63,755 nucleotides of DNA from CAZFAP01 sp964516325. GTDB taxonomy: Bacteria; Auribacterota; JABMQX01. The stretch lies in contig CAZFAP010000005.1 in assembly GCA_964516325.1 (NCBI GenBank), forward strand, positions 1 to 63,755, given 5' to 3'. This document shows, piece by piece, positions 9,486-18,261 of this stretch. Position numbers and translations under genes: made by a program. Under the pieces are notes generated by a model. It made no database searches and was not told the DNA's origin. It saw only the letters and a list, made by a program, of their open reading frames with translations. How positions within the stretch are numbered: the stretch's first letter is position 1; each line of letters begins with the position of its first letter.

Positions 9486-9653
9486 GTGCGTCGCATGTGG
9501 CACCCGGGCGCGACGGTGGAGCTGGGGCAACGAACTGCAGGCCGTAGCGAGAACCCCAACGGCTACGGGACCTCGAAACCGGTTGACGTCCGGGTGATCT
9601 TGTGGTAGGCAGAGTGGAGCGGGGCTTCGCCCTCTGAAAGGCGGGTAGCTTGT

Positions 9654-12600
9654 ATGGACACGCGGATAACCGAGCCAGAATTTACTGCATCAATCGCTTC
9701 TTGGGTCAACGTCATTTTGGACCGCGACCCGAGCTTGCCCTTCAAGGAGGCAAGGTGTGAGCAGAGGGGCTACGGGTCGCGGACGCGCCGCGACCTGACG
9801 CTGATTGACGCGTCGGGCAAGGTCGCTTTGACCGGGGAGATCAAGCTTCCTTATGCTCAGGATGGTGCGACGCCCAGGAACGACGGGGTTGTGGACGGGG
9901 CACGCAAGAAGGCGGAGGAGGCGGGGTCCCCCTACTTCTTCACGTGGAACGTCAACGAGATGATCCTGTGGGAAACGTTCAAAGCTGGCGTTCACCACCA
10001 GGACAGGAACTATCGGCGGTGGGTGGTCAGCGATGTCAGGACACCAGCCGACCTGGCGCATCCCATCGTCGAGAAGCAGATCAAGCGCTGGCTCGGCGCG
10101 TTTCTGGGCGAGTACGCCCAAATCTACCTGGGCAAAGCCAGCATAGGCGTCCTGCCGCCGGATGAGAAGTTCATAGACACGCTGGAGAGCTTCCTTGCGA
10201 GGCCCATCCACCTTACGTTGGAGCAGCTTGAGAAACGCGCGGCGAGCGTCCCGTTTCGTGCCGAGCTGGATGAGTGGATGCGCGACAAGCTGGGCTTGGT
10301 CTTGTCGGATGCGCCGGATGACATCCGGGATAACAGGGAAAGGGCCGCGAAGTCCGCGTGTTACGTCCTTCTGAACCGCCTCGTCTTCTACGAAGCGATG
10401 ATCAAGAGGTATGGGAGACTTCTGGGACCACTGCAAGTCCCTGAGCACGTCAGAACGGGGGACGGGTTGCTCGAAGAGATCATGTCGCTGTTCCGCCGGG
10501 CTTGTGAAGCCACCGCCGACTATGAGACCGTGTTCGGGGAGGACCCCCGGGACCTCGGCGCGCGGGTCCCATTCTACTCGGACGAGGCTGTGCCCCACTG
10601 GCGAGAGCTTGTCAAGGGGATCCACCGTTTCGACTTCACGAAGCTCAATTACGACGTGATCGGGCGGATCTTCGAGCGCCTTGTGGGACCGGAGGAGCGT
10701 CACAAGTACGGGCAGTTCTTCACGCGTCCGGAGGTGGTTGACCTCATCAACGCGTTTTGCGTGCGAAAAGCCGATGCAACGGTCATGGACCCGGCTTGCG
10801 GCGCCGGGACGTTCCTCGTGCGCGCCTACGCGCGAAAGAAGACACTTGACCCCACCCGGGCGCACGGGCAACTGTTGAAGGAGCTGTACGGAGTGGACTT
10901 TTCGGCTTTTGCGACTCACCTTTGCACAATCAATCTCGCAACGAGAGACCTGATAGACGAAGAGAACTACCCGCAGATCGCCAGGAGCGACTTTTTCGAC
11001 ACCGGAAGACACCTGCCTCTGCTTACGCTCCCGAGCCGTTCGCCCGTGGGCGCAGCGAGGGGAACCACCTCTGCGGGTGAGGCGCGGCGGGTTATGGTGC
11101 CCCTGCTGGACGCCATCGTATCCAACCCCCCGTACCAGCGGCAGGAGGAAATCCGCTCCAGCAGGAACAAGAAAGGCGCGGGGCCGAGGCCCGGCACGAA
11201 AGAATACTACATGCGCCAGGCCGAGGAGGAATCGGGGATCCGCTTCTCGGGGCGCAGCGACCTTCATTGCTATTTTTGGCCGCACGCGTCGAGCTTTCTG
11301 CGCGACAGTGGCTACCTCGGTTTCCTCACGTCAAGCCAATGGCTTGATGTCGAGTACGGGTTCAGACTCCAGGAGTTCCTCCTCAAGAACTATGAAATCC
11401 TCGCCGTCATTGAGTCGCTGGACGAACCCTGGTTCGTCGGCGCCCGCGTTCAAACGGCGATCAGCATCCTTCGCAAGCAGCCCGACGAGAACAAGAGGAT
11501 GCGCAACATCGTGCGCTTCGTGCAACTCCGTGCGCCCATGGGGGAGCTCCTGTTCAACGATGGCACCGAACCTGGCCGTCAGGGTGCGGCCGAGTCCTTG
11601 CGAGACGAGATCGTCGCCTTGGGAAACGATACCGTGAACGCGCGTTACCGCGCGCGGCTGGTCCCTCAGTCAAAGCTCTGGGAGGACGGAGTCAGCCTGG
11701 GGAAGGCTCTGGGGAAAAAGCCAGCAGAGACCAACGAATCGTTCCCGGAAGACCCCCCTGGCGACATGGCGCAGGGACCGTACTACGGAGGCAAATGGGG
11801 CATCTACCTTCGCGCACCCGACCTGTGGTTCGACATTCTCGACGAGACGAGGGGCCGGTGGGTGCCGCTGGGAGAACTTGCGGAGGTCCGTTTCGGGGTG
11901 AAGTCTGGAAAGGACTGTTTCTTCTTCGTCCGGGATGTCTCGGCCCAAATGCTTACCCAGGAGCCCCGTGAGGCCGGTTTCGAGCGGAGGTTCGGAGTGG
12001 ACAGGAGATCAGTCGCGTCCGGGAGGGTCGCCCTTGTCAGGTGCGGGGAGAAGCACGGTGAAATCAGACCCATCGAGTCCAGGTTCCTCGAACCGGAGGT
12101 GCACAGCCTCATGGAAGTGAAGCGGTACACCGTCGAGGCCCGGGACTGCGCCCGGAAGATCCTGCTGGTCTCGGCACCGAAGAAGAAATTGAGGGGCACC
12201 TATGTCCTACGGTACATCGAGTGGGGCGAAAGCCAGGAATGGCACAAGGGGAGCACATGCGCCGCACGCGCCGCCGGGCACAGAGCCTGGTACGACCTCA
12301 CGGGCCACAGGCGAGGCGCGCTGTTCTGGCCCAAGTCCCAGCAATACAAGCATCTGGCCCCCGCCAACGATGCCGGTCTCGTCTGCAGCAATAACCTTTA
12401 TGACGTTTTCGCGGCTCCCGGGCTCAACCTCCGCGTGTTAGCCGGCCTTCTCAACTCGACCTGGGTCACGTTCTCCAAGTATCAGTACGGAAGGCCGGTC
12501 GGCGTAGAAGGGAATCTCAAGACCGAGGTCGTTGACGTGAACATGATGCTTGTCCCGGACCCGAGACAGGCGTCTGACGCTGCCCGCCGCAAAGTGGCGG

Positions 12601-13358
12601 TTGCGTTCGAAAGAATGAAGTCACGCCACGCCCTCCAGTTCCTTTCCCCCCGGAGGCTCAGGCGGATGGCTTATACGCTTGCAGGCAAGACAGAAGAGCT
12701 GGAACTTCTTTCAGACATGTCGGAACTCGACATGGCGGACCGGAGGCAGTTGGATGATGCTGTTCTTCAAGTGTTGGGCGTCCGTAGCGCCGCCCGCCGC
12801 GGGGAGCTCATCGAGGCATTGTACCGAGAGCTTCACGAGATGTTCGAAGCGATCAGGGACAAGGAGGAGAAGGCGGCGGACTTCAAGAAGCGCGCGAAGC
12901 GAAAGACCCGCCTGACGCCACGAGACGTTGCCCTGCAGATAATCCGGGAAATTGAGGCGAGTCGCCCGCGGCTCCTTCTCGGACTGCTCGACTTCATTCC
13001 CACCCCGTGCGCAACCGATACTTATGAGCTGCCGCATGTCGGCCAGCCCAGTTTCCACGCGGATATGTTCGAACCGAACGGCCTGAAATTCGGGCGGAAA
13101 CATCTTATCTCGGTGCGCAGCCCGGCTCAGGCCCGGCTGCTCCTCGAAGCGTGGCGAGCGGGCATCCGCGGCGCCGTGAGCCTCCCCCAGGACGGCGCCC
13201 TTTGCGAGCAGGTCCATCGCGACTGGCTGTCCTTCACCTCAGACCGGGAAGAGGCGCTTCGCAAGCTTGCCGCCGAGCGCACTGCCGACGAAGACATGCA
13301 GGCGGACATCATGGTGGAACTGTCCAAACTCCTCACGAGGCGCCACGTCCCCGAGTAG
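9654..13358 (+). CDS. type IIG restriction-modification enzyme (nuclease-methyltransferase-specificity fusion)
   Basis: A 1234-residue single-chain enzyme. The N-terminal region has a PD-(D/E)xK-like core: RRDLTLID (D47/D52) then GEIK (E62, K64). The N6-adenine methyltransferase core has motif I DPACGAGTF near residue 379, VDFSAFATHLCTINL, and motif IV NPPY near 491 (IVSNPPYQRQEE). The C-terminal half (from ~740, RFGVKSGKDCFFFV) resembles the target-recognition domains of Eco57I/MmeI-like enzymes. No separate R or S gene is adjacent, as expected for this class. A Ser/Arg/Gly-rich stretch just before NPPY (about 11034-11095) looks like an insertion. The recognition site cannot be read. BREX PglX is a less likely alternative because of the N-terminal ExK core. 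Confidence 0.85.
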   Translation: MDTRITEPEFTASIASWVNVILDRDPSLPFKEARCEQRGYGSRTRRDLTLIDASGKVALTGEIKLPYAQDGATPRNDGVVDGARKKAEEAGSPYFFTWNVNEMILWETFKAGVHHQDRNYRRWVVSDVRTPADLAHPIVEKQIKRWLGAFLGEYAQIYLGKASIGVLPPDEKFIDTLESFLARPIHLTLEQLEKRAASVPFRAELDEWMRDKLGLVLSDAPDDIRDNRERAAKSACYVLLNRLVFYEAMIKRYGRLLGPLQVPEHVRTGDGLLEEIMSLFRRACEATADYETVFGEDPRDLGARVPFYSDEAVPHWRELVKGIHRFDFTKLNYDVIGRIFERLVGPEERHKYGQFFTRPEVVDLINAFCVRKADATVMDPACGAGTFLVRAYARKKTLDPTRAHGQLLKELYGVDFSAFATHLCTINLATRDLIDEENYPQIARSDFFDTGRHLPLLTLPSRSPVGAARGTTSAGEARRVMVPLLDAIVSNPPYQRQEEIRSSRNKKGAGPRPGTKEYYMRQAEEESGIRFSGRSDLHCYFWPHASSFLRDSGYLGFLTSSQWLDVEYGFRLQEFLLKNYEILAVIESLDEPWFVGARVQTAISILRKQPDENKRMRNIVRFVQLRAPMGELLFNDGTEPGRQGAAESLRDEIVALGNDTVNARYRARLVPQSKLWEDGVSLGKALGKKPAETNESFPEDPPGDMAQGPYYGGKWGIYLRAPDLWFDILDETRGRWVPLGELAEVRFGVKSGKDCFFFVRDVSAQMLTQEPREAGFERRFGVDRRSVASGRVALVRCGEKHGEIRPIESRFLEPEVHSLMEVKRYTVEARDCARKILLVSAPKKKLRGTYVLRYIEWGESQEWHKGSTCAARAAGHRAWYDLTGHRRGALFWPKSQQYKHLAPANDAGLVCSNNLYDVFAAPGLNLRVLAGLLNSTWVTFSKYQYGRPVGVEGNLKTEVVDVNMMLVPDPRQASDAARRKVAVAFERMKSRHALQFLSPRRLRRMAYTLAGKTEELELLSDMSELDMADRRQLDDAVLQVLGVRSAARRGELIEALYRELHEMFEAIRDKEEKAADFKKRAKRKTRLTPRDVALQIIREIEASRPRLLLGLLDFIPTPCATDTYELPHVGQPSFHADMFEPNGLKFGRKHLISVRSPAQARLLLEAWRAGIRGAVSLPQDGALCEQVHRDWLSFTSDREEALRKLAAERTADEDMQADIMVELSKLLTRRHVPE

Positions 13359-13492
13359 TCCAGTAAGCCCCGGCAGCGAGGCCAGTATGACTTCGCCGTC
13401 CGACGGAGAGCACGGTCTCGCACAATTGGGAGTATCTCCGCAGGGACGAAGCGGAGTTTCGGAAGTCAGGCAACGGATCCGTCAAGAAGGGG

Positions 13493-13783
13493 ATGAATAA
13501 GCTGGGGGATTCAGGATACGAACTCTTCATAGTGACTTCGGTGCTCGAATCGGGCGCGGCGGGCTTCCAGTATTTCAGACGACCGCCGTGGAACAAGTCA
13601 TCCGAACGTCCCAGGCTCGAACACCGGCGGCTGGACACCGACGGAATCACGAAACTGGGAGAAGGCTCGTTTGGCGACGGCTTGACGAAGGTCGAGAATG
13701 AAGGCTGGAGGCTCATTGCCGTCACGACGGACATGAAAGGCGCGGTCGGATTTCATTACTTCATGCGGCCGAAAGAGCAGTAG
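13493..13783 (+). CDS. DUF4177-like small protein, 5' end probably disrupted
   Basis: A 96-residue reading frame with two similar halves: LGDSGYELFIVTSV..GFQYFRRP and VENEGWRLIAVTTD..GFHYFMRP. This is the 'GWELVSVT..YFKRP' pattern of DUF4177-type proteins. Codons upstream of the ATG, back to a stop at 13388, continue the family pattern in frame (HNWEYLRRDEAEFRKSGNG), but contain no ATG, GTG or TTG. An ATG at 13387 is in another frame. So the true N-terminus seems to have been lost through a frameshift, and only an internal start remains. The function of the family is unknown to me. Confidence 0.5.
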   Translation: MNKLGDSGYELFIVTSVLESGAAGFQYFRRPPWNKSSERPRLEHRRLDTDGITKLGEGSFGDGLTKVENEGWRLIAVTTDMKGAVGFHYFMRPKEQ

Positions 13784-13919
13784 CAGCGCTGGTAAGCTCC
13801 TTCCTGGGCCGATCGCGCACTGCCGCTGGGCCCCAGGAGTGGAAGGTGCTCGAGGACGGGCGATGCCGACCATCCTTCGCTTTCCCACAGGGCTCCTCAC
13901 GATTCGGGAGGAGGGACAC

Positions 13920-15230
13920 TCAATCGGCAGCGGAGAAAACGATTTTGCCGGAGACGATGGTGGCGAAGGGGGCGCCTTTGAGCTTCCAACCGGCGAAGGG
14001 GGAATTGCGGCTTTTGGAGGCGAAGGTCTGGGGATCAATCACAATTTCCTTTTCGAGGTCGAGGATGGTAACGTCGGCGTCGGAGCCGGGCTTAAGGCTG
14101 CCTTTGTTTCTGAGCTTGAGGATTCGAGCGGGGTTGATGGAGAATCTCTCAATGATCTGACGAAGCGAGAGGATGCCCGCGTGGTAGAGCTTGTCGAGGG
14201 TGAGGGAGATAGCGGTCTCCAGGCCGATCACCCCGAACGGCGCCTTATCGAACTCGACCTGCTTCTCGTTTTCGGAATGCGGGGCGTGGTCGGACGCGAT
14301 GCAGTCAATGGTTCCGTCTTTCAGCCCTTCCTTTATTGCCTCGACGTCGGCTTCGGAGCGAAGCGGCGGCTTCATTTTCAAATTCGTGTCGTAGGTAACT
14401 AAAGCGGCGTCGGTGAGGCAGAAATGGTGCGGAGTGGCTTCGGCGGTTATGCTGACTCTCCTTTGTTTTGCGGCTCGTATCATTTGTACGCCGCCTCCGG
14501 TGCTGACATGTGCGATATGGACAGGCGTGCCGGTCATCTCACTTAAGGTGATGTCGCGGGCGATTTGGATTTCCTCCGACGCTGCAGGGATTCCTTTCAG
14601 CCCGAGAAGTGTCGAGTAATACCCTTCGTGCATCAGCCCTTCGGCGGAGAGGCTGATGTCTTCGGGGTGGGAGATGACGCTGATCGGGAACATGTAAGCG
14701 TACTCGAGGACCCTTCGCATAATGTAGTTGTTCTGGATGGGAAATCCGTCGTCGGAAACGGCGACGGCGCCCGCCTCGACGAGCTCGCCAATATTTGCCA
14801 GCTCCTCGCCCTTCATACCGAGCGTCGCCGCACCGATGGGAAAGACGTTGACCGAGCCGACCTGGCGGCTTCGGTGCTCGATGAGGTCAACTATGCCGGA
14901 GTTGTCAATCACAGGGGAGGTGTTCGGCATACACGCCACAGACGTGAAGCCGCCCCGTGCTGCCGCTTTGGTTCCCGACTCAATGTCCTCCTTGTACTCA
15001 AACCCCGGCTCGCGGAGATGGACGTGCATGTCTATGAACCCCGGGCAAACGACTTTGCCGCGGGCATCGAGCGTCCGGATGCCCTCAAGCTCCTTTGCGG
15101 CGGCGTCGGCTTCCCGACCTGTCTCCGCGACTTTCCCGTTCCGGATGAGAACGGACGCCGCCTCGTCGAGGTTCTGGGTGGGGTCAACCACTCTTCCGTT
15201 CTGAATCAACAGGTCATGTTCATTTTTCAT
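13920..15230 (-). CDS. pyrC: dihydroorotase
   Basis: A 436-residue class I (PyrC/AllB-type) amidohydrolase catalysing the cyclisation of carbamoyl-aspartate to dihydroorotate in pyrimidine synthesis. Zinc ligands H69 and H71 are in GFIDMHVHLREPG. The later conserved blocks PISVISHPED, GTPVHIAHVSTGGG, ATPHHFCL and the catalytic IASDHAPH are all present, and the C-terminal strand domain (LKPGSDADVTILD) is complete. It is the last gene of pyrR-pyrB-pyrC on the minus strand, 146 bases after pyrB. The ribosome site is weak. Location is cytoplasmic. Confidence 0.93.
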   Translation of the reverse strand: MKNEHDLLIQNGRVVDPTQNLDEAASVLIRNGKVAETGREADAAAKELEGIRTLDARGKVVCPGFIDMHVHLREPGFEYKEDIESGTKAAARGGFTSVACMPNTSPVIDNSGIVDLIEHRSRQVGSVNVFPIGAATLGMKGEELANIGELVEAGAVAVSDDGFPIQNNYIMRRVLEYAYMFPISVISHPEDISLSAEGLMHEGYYSTLLGLKGIPAASEEIQIARDITLSEMTGTPVHIAHVSTGGGVQMIRAAKQRRVSITAEATPHHFCLTDAALVTYDTNLKMKPPLRSEADVEAIKEGLKDGTIDCIASDHAPHSENEKQVEFDKAPFGVIGLETAISLTLDKLYHAGILSLRQIIERFSINPARILKLRNKGSLKPGSDADVTILDLEKEIVIDPQTFASKSRNSPFAGWKLKGAPFATIVSGKIVFSAAD

Positions 15231-15376
15231 GGGTCAAGTCCGTGTGTTCTTTCTCAAACATCCATAGCCTCCTCCGGAGCCAACCGACCCGCGGGGCGCC
15301 TGACATCTCACCACAGAGCTCGCGGAGAGCGCCGAGGAGGAAATATGGACAGCGCGACCGCCTGTTTTCACCTAAG

Positions 15377-16315
15377 CTACGCCGCCGCTCGGGCAAGGAG
15401 AAACATCACCGCCATTCGGACGGCGACGCCGTTCGTCACCTGGTCGAGAATGACCGACCGCGGGCTATCAGCGACCTCGGAGGTCATCTCGATTCCCCGG
15501 TTGATCGGCCCGGGATGCATGACGATGCAATCGTTCTTTGCTTTTCTTAGCCTTTCCCCCGTCAGCCCGAAGAGCTTGATGTACTCCGCGATTGACGGGA
15601 GGAAATTCGCCTGCTGGCGCTCGAACTGCATCCTGAGAGAATAAATCACATCTGCCTCCGGGATGGCCTCGTCGAGGTCGTACGTCATCTCCACCCCCAT
15701 GTCGGCAAAAGCTTTCGGGACGAGGGTCGGCGGGCCGCACACAATTACGTTCCCGCCGAGCTTCTTGAGAGCGAAGATGTCCGACCGAGCGACGCGGCTG
15801 TGATAGAGGTCTCCGACGATGACGACGGTCAGCCCCTCGATTTTCCCCTTGTGCTGGCGGATGGTGAACATGTCGAGCAGGGCTTGCGTGGGGTGCTCGT
15901 GGAGACCGTCCCCGGCGTTGATAACGGAAGCCTTCACGTGCTTCGCGAGAAAATGGGGCGCCCCCGAACAGGAGTGACGCATGACGAGGATATCAATCTG
16001 ATAGGCTTCCAGGTTGCGGACGGTGTCGAGGAGCGTTTCGCCTTTTACGACGCTGCTCGTGGAGGCGGCGATGTTGAGGACGTCGGCGCTGAGCCTTTTT
16101 GCGGCGACCTCGAAGGAGGTGCGGGTGCGGGTGCTCGCCTCGTAGAACAAATTGACAACGGTCTTCCCGCGAAGAGCCGGGACCTTCTTGATTTCCCGCG
16201 CGGAGACCTCGCGAAAGGACTCGGCTGTGTCAAGGATGAGCTGGAGTTCGTCGGTGGTTAGCTCCTCGATTCCGAGGAGGTGCTTTTTCGTCCAGGGGAC
16301 AGTCTCTCGAACCAT
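15377..16315 (-). CDS. pyrB: aspartate carbamoyltransferase catalytic subunit
   Basis: A 312-residue protein that condenses carbamoyl phosphate with aspartate in the first committed step of pyrimidine synthesis. The carbamoyl-phosphate loop is FYEASTRTRTSFE at residues 58-69. Other family blocks are MRHSCSGAPHFLA, INAGDGLHEHPTQALLDMFTI and MHPGPINRGIEM. The ATG at 16315 has GAGG 9 bases upstream. It sits between pyrR and pyrC on the same strand. No pyrI regulatory subunit gene is present, which agrees with control by PyrR. Confidence 0.95.
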   Translation of the reverse strand: MVRETVPWTKKHLLGIEELTTDELQLILDTAESFREVSAREIKKVPALRGKTVVNLFYEASTRTRTSFEVAAKRLSADVLNIAASTSSVVKGETLLDTVRNLEAYQIDILVMRHSCSGAPHFLAKHVKASVINAGDGLHEHPTQALLDMFTIRQHKGKIEGLTVVIVGDLYHSRVARSDIFALKKLGGNVIVCGPPTLVPKAFADMGVEMTYDLDEAIPEADVIYSLRMQFERQQANFLPSIAEYIKLFGLTGERLRKAKNDCIVMHPGPINRGIEMTSEVADSPRSVILDQVTNGVAVRMAVMFLLARAAA

Positions 16316-16387
16316 GGTGCGTTACCTCACCTTTTGCGAGTGGACGGCGCCAGCAGAGGGGCTCGTGCCTCCGCACAGCGTACCTTG

Positions 16388-16972
16388 TCAATGGGCCAGG
16401 GGGTGACCGCTTGCCGCCTGTCCCGAACCGGGGGTGTAGAGGACAGCTTCATCTTTCCCATCCATTTCCTTGAGGCGAACCCTGACGATTTCGTCGGCTC
16501 GGGTTGGAATATTCTTGCCCACAATATCGGCGCGGATGGGGAGTTCGCGGTGTCCGCGATCAATCAGGACCGCCAGCATGATGCGTTTGGGGCGCCCGTA
16601 ATCCATGATGGCGTCCATGGCCGCCCTGACCGTCCGGCCCGTGAACAACACATCGTCAACGATGACGACCGTTTTGTCGTTCACATCGAAGGCAATGTCG
16701 GTGCTTTTCACGACGGGCTGGTCCACCTTGCCATAGACGTCGTCGCGATAGAAACTGATGTCGAGAGTCCCGACGGGCGCCTCGACCGATGCGACCCGCA
16801 GAATGGTGTCCGCGATTCGCCGGGCAAGATGAACGCCCCGCGACCAAATTCCAATCAGGGCAAGGTTCTCCAACTTGCCGCCTTTCTCCACGACCTCATG
16901 AGAGATTCGGGTGATCATCCGGTTGAGGCTCGTCTCGTCAACAAGGGTTGCTTCTCTGGGGGCATCGCTCAC
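16388..16972 (-). CDS. pyrR: PyrR: pyrimidine operon attenuator / uracil phosphoribosyltransferase
   Basis: A PRTase-fold protein of 194 residues when started at GTG 16972, which has an excellent GAGGAG 9 bases upstream. A longer reading from ATG 17062 would add 30 non-conserved residues across the leader hairpin and is less likely. The PRPP loop is TVVIVDDVLFTGRTVRAA (D106, D107). Conserved LALIGIWSRGVHLARRI and LDISFYRDD blocks are as in PyrR proteins. The family binds pyr mRNA in a UMP-dependent way and has UPRTase activity. It is first in the operon pyrR-pyrB-pyrC (72-base gap to pyrB). A promoter and two leader hairpins lie upstream. Confidence 0.92.
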   Translation of the reverse strand: MSDAPREATLVDETSLNRMITRISHEVVEKGGKLENLALIGIWSRGVHLARRIADTILRVASVEAPVGTLDISFYRDDVYGKVDQPVVKSTDIAFDVNDKTVVIVDDVLFTGRTVRAAMDAIMDYGRPKRIMLAVLIDRGHRELPIRADIVGKNIPTRADEIVRVRLKEMDGKDEAVLYTPGSGQAASGHPLAH

Positions 16973-17106
16973 AGCGGTTATCTCCTCGCGCGAAAAAGAA
17001 TCTCTCCCGCTTTCGCGTGGAGAGATGAAATATAAGTCCGTCCCGAGCTGCTCATTCGACAATCCCTTCTTAGCTTCGCAGAGCTAAACTTAAAAGGATC
17101 AAGTTT
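16973..17106 (-). promoter_or_regulatory. pyr operon leader with two hairpins
   Basis: From the predicted start near 17106 to the GTG of pyrR the transcript would contain a 6-bp stem (TTAGCT/AGCTAA, 17087-17070) and a longer hairpin at 17025-17001 (TCTCTC/GAGAGA outer stem, CGC/GCG inner stem closed by GAAA). A GAGGAG ribosome site follows at once. A PyrR-responsive leader would be expected here. The classical PyrR-binding loop of Gram-positive bacteria was not recognised, and no U-run follows either hairpin, so control of translation rather than termination is possible. Confidence 0.35.
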
Positions 17107-17112
17107 GTTAAG

Positions 17113-17141
17113 TTTGTACCGAAAGGAGGCACGCTTGTCAA
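17113..17141 (-). promoter_or_regulatory. sigma-70-type promoter of pyrR operon
   Basis: On the minus strand a perfect -35 TTGACA (17141-17136) is separated by exactly 17 bases from TACAAA (17118-17113, 4/6 match to the -10 consensus). It points at pyrR, about 140 bases away. Confidence 0.6.
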
Positions 17142-17199
17142 TAGATTTTTTCCGAGGGGTATTATCGCTCGCTCTTGGGAGGAGTTTGCCCCGCGGGCG

Positions 17200-17435
17200 G
17201 TCGGAATGGGTGTGGCTGTACTTTGGTGGTGTGATCTGGCTGGAGTGGGGGGCGGGCGCCAGAGGAAGACCTGCGCACCCCCCGGTGAACCGGGGGGCTA
17301 CCAGGAGTGGCGCCGGCTGGAAGCCGGCTGGCGACCCTACCCCGTTGTGACGGCCGCCGCCGAGTGTCAGGGTGGGCTTGTACCGGTCGTGCGCGGAACG
17401 GGAAACCCCTGAAATACAGCCACACCCGTCGGAAT
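17200..17435. mobile_element. MITE-like element, copy B (17208-17427) with 8-bp target duplication
   Basis: The element begins GGGTGTGGCTGTACTTTGGT at 17208. The reverse complement of its right end (17427 backwards) begins GGGTGTGGCTGTATTTCAGG, giving ~25-bp terminal inverted repeats with a perfect 13-base start. Immediately outside both ends is the identical octamer GTCGGAAT (17200-17207 and 17428-17435), a classic target-site duplication. The interior (about 170 bp) has no credible gene and holds two hairpins: CCCCCCGG/CCGGGGGG with loop TGAA at 17278-17297, and GCCGGCT/AGCCGGC near 17311-17327. It is non-autonomous and must have been moved by a transposase coded elsewhere. Families making 8-bp duplications with GG-starting ends include IS1595 and ISL3; this is an inference. 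Confidence 0.8.
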
Positions 17436-17437
17436 CT

Positions 17438-17465
17438 TTGACAGCGAGCCAGAATTTGGTAGGAT
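17438..17465 (+). promoter_or_regulatory. sigma-70-type promoter of the NusG-like gene
   Basis: TTGACA (17438-17443), a 16-base spacer, then TAGGAT (17460-17465). The MITE-like element ends two bases upstream of this -35 box, counting its duplicated octamer. The transcript would have a leader of about 150 bases with a GC-rich hairpin at 17509-17533 (CCGCGGGG/CCCCGTGG) followed by GCGCC-GCA-GGCGC at 17533-17545. Confidence 0.5.
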
Positions 17466-17623
17466 AGCGCCTGGAACGTGGCCTTCGACGCGAAAGGTTT
17501 CCCTGTTTCCGCGGGGCCGGAATGTCCCCGTGGCGCCGCAGGCGCGCATGATTTCGCGGACGGAGGCGCGGCAAGTCGCATGGCGGGGGCGGTGAGCTTC
17601 ATTTACCCAACCGAGGGCAACGG

Positions 17624-18169
17624 ATGAACCCAGAACACGAGTTCGCTTTCGATTCCCCAAAGTGGTATGCCGTATATACCAAGAGTCGGCACGAGAAAAG
17701 GGTCTATAAGCACCTCGTGCCGAAAATGCAGGAGGTCTTTCTTCCGCTGGTGAAGGTCTGGAGCCGCAGGAAGGACAGGCGAGTGAAATATGACAAGCCT
17801 GTTCTTCCCGGGTACCTCTTCTTCCGCGACGTTATCACTCCCGCCAAGAGGCTGTCTGTCCTCGAGACTTTCGGAGTGGTCCGAATTCTCACCTCCAAGG
17901 CCGGGGAGCAGGCGATGCCGGAGCCGATTCCCGATGAGCAGGTGGAGTCCATCAAGATTCTGGTGGCATCGAGGCAGGAGATTCATCCGTGCGACTACCT
18001 GACTGTCGGAGAGAAGGTTAGCGTCATCAGCGGTCCGTTCATGGGAGCCACCGGCACGCTCCTGCGGATCAATCCAAAACAGAACCGTCTTGTCGTTTCT
18101 ATTGACTTAATCCATCAGGCTGTCGCGGTTGACATTGACGTTGCGGACGTGGAGAAACTGAGCGAGTGA
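17624..18169 (+). CDS. NusG-family transcription factor (RfaH/UpxY/LoaP-type paralogue)
   Basis: A 181-residue two-domain protein. The NGN domain is at residues ~9-110 (KWYAVYTKSRHEKRVYKHL and VLPGYLFFRD are diagnostic). A KOW domain is at ~125-178 (VGEKVSVISGPFMGATGTL). The opening WYAVYTKSRHEK and the SRRKDRR-type insertion are those of specialised NusG paralogues that bind RNA polymerase and promote read-through of long operons such as polysaccharide clusters. No such operon follows directly; the next gene is an alcohol dehydrogenase 93 bases away. The housekeeping nusG usually sits with secE/rplK, which are absent here, so this is a paralogue. It has its own promoter and a structured leader. 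Confidence 0.85.
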   Translation: MNPEHEFAFDSPKWYAVYTKSRHEKRVYKHLVPKMQEVFLPLVKVWSRRKDRRVKYDKPVLPGYLFFRDVITPAKRLSVLETFGVVRILTSKAGEQAMPEPIPDEQVESIKILVASRQEIHPCDYLTVGEKVSVISGPFMGATGTLLRINPKQNRLVVSIDLIHQAVAVDIDVADVEKLSE

Positions 18170-18261
18170 GTGGCTTCCGCCGGCGGCTTTTTCGGCGGAG
18201 GTGCAGGCCAGCGGCGGATGCGGTCTCCACGCTCGCCTGCCCAGAGAAAAGGAGAACGAAG

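Noticed and set aside
9690..11285. 531-codon minus-strand frame over the type IIG enzyme
   Set aside because: Shadow of the plus-strand gene; no domain and no ribosome site.
14565..15644. 359-codon plus-strand frame across pyrC and pyrB
   Set aside because: Shadow frame over two certain pyrimidine genes.
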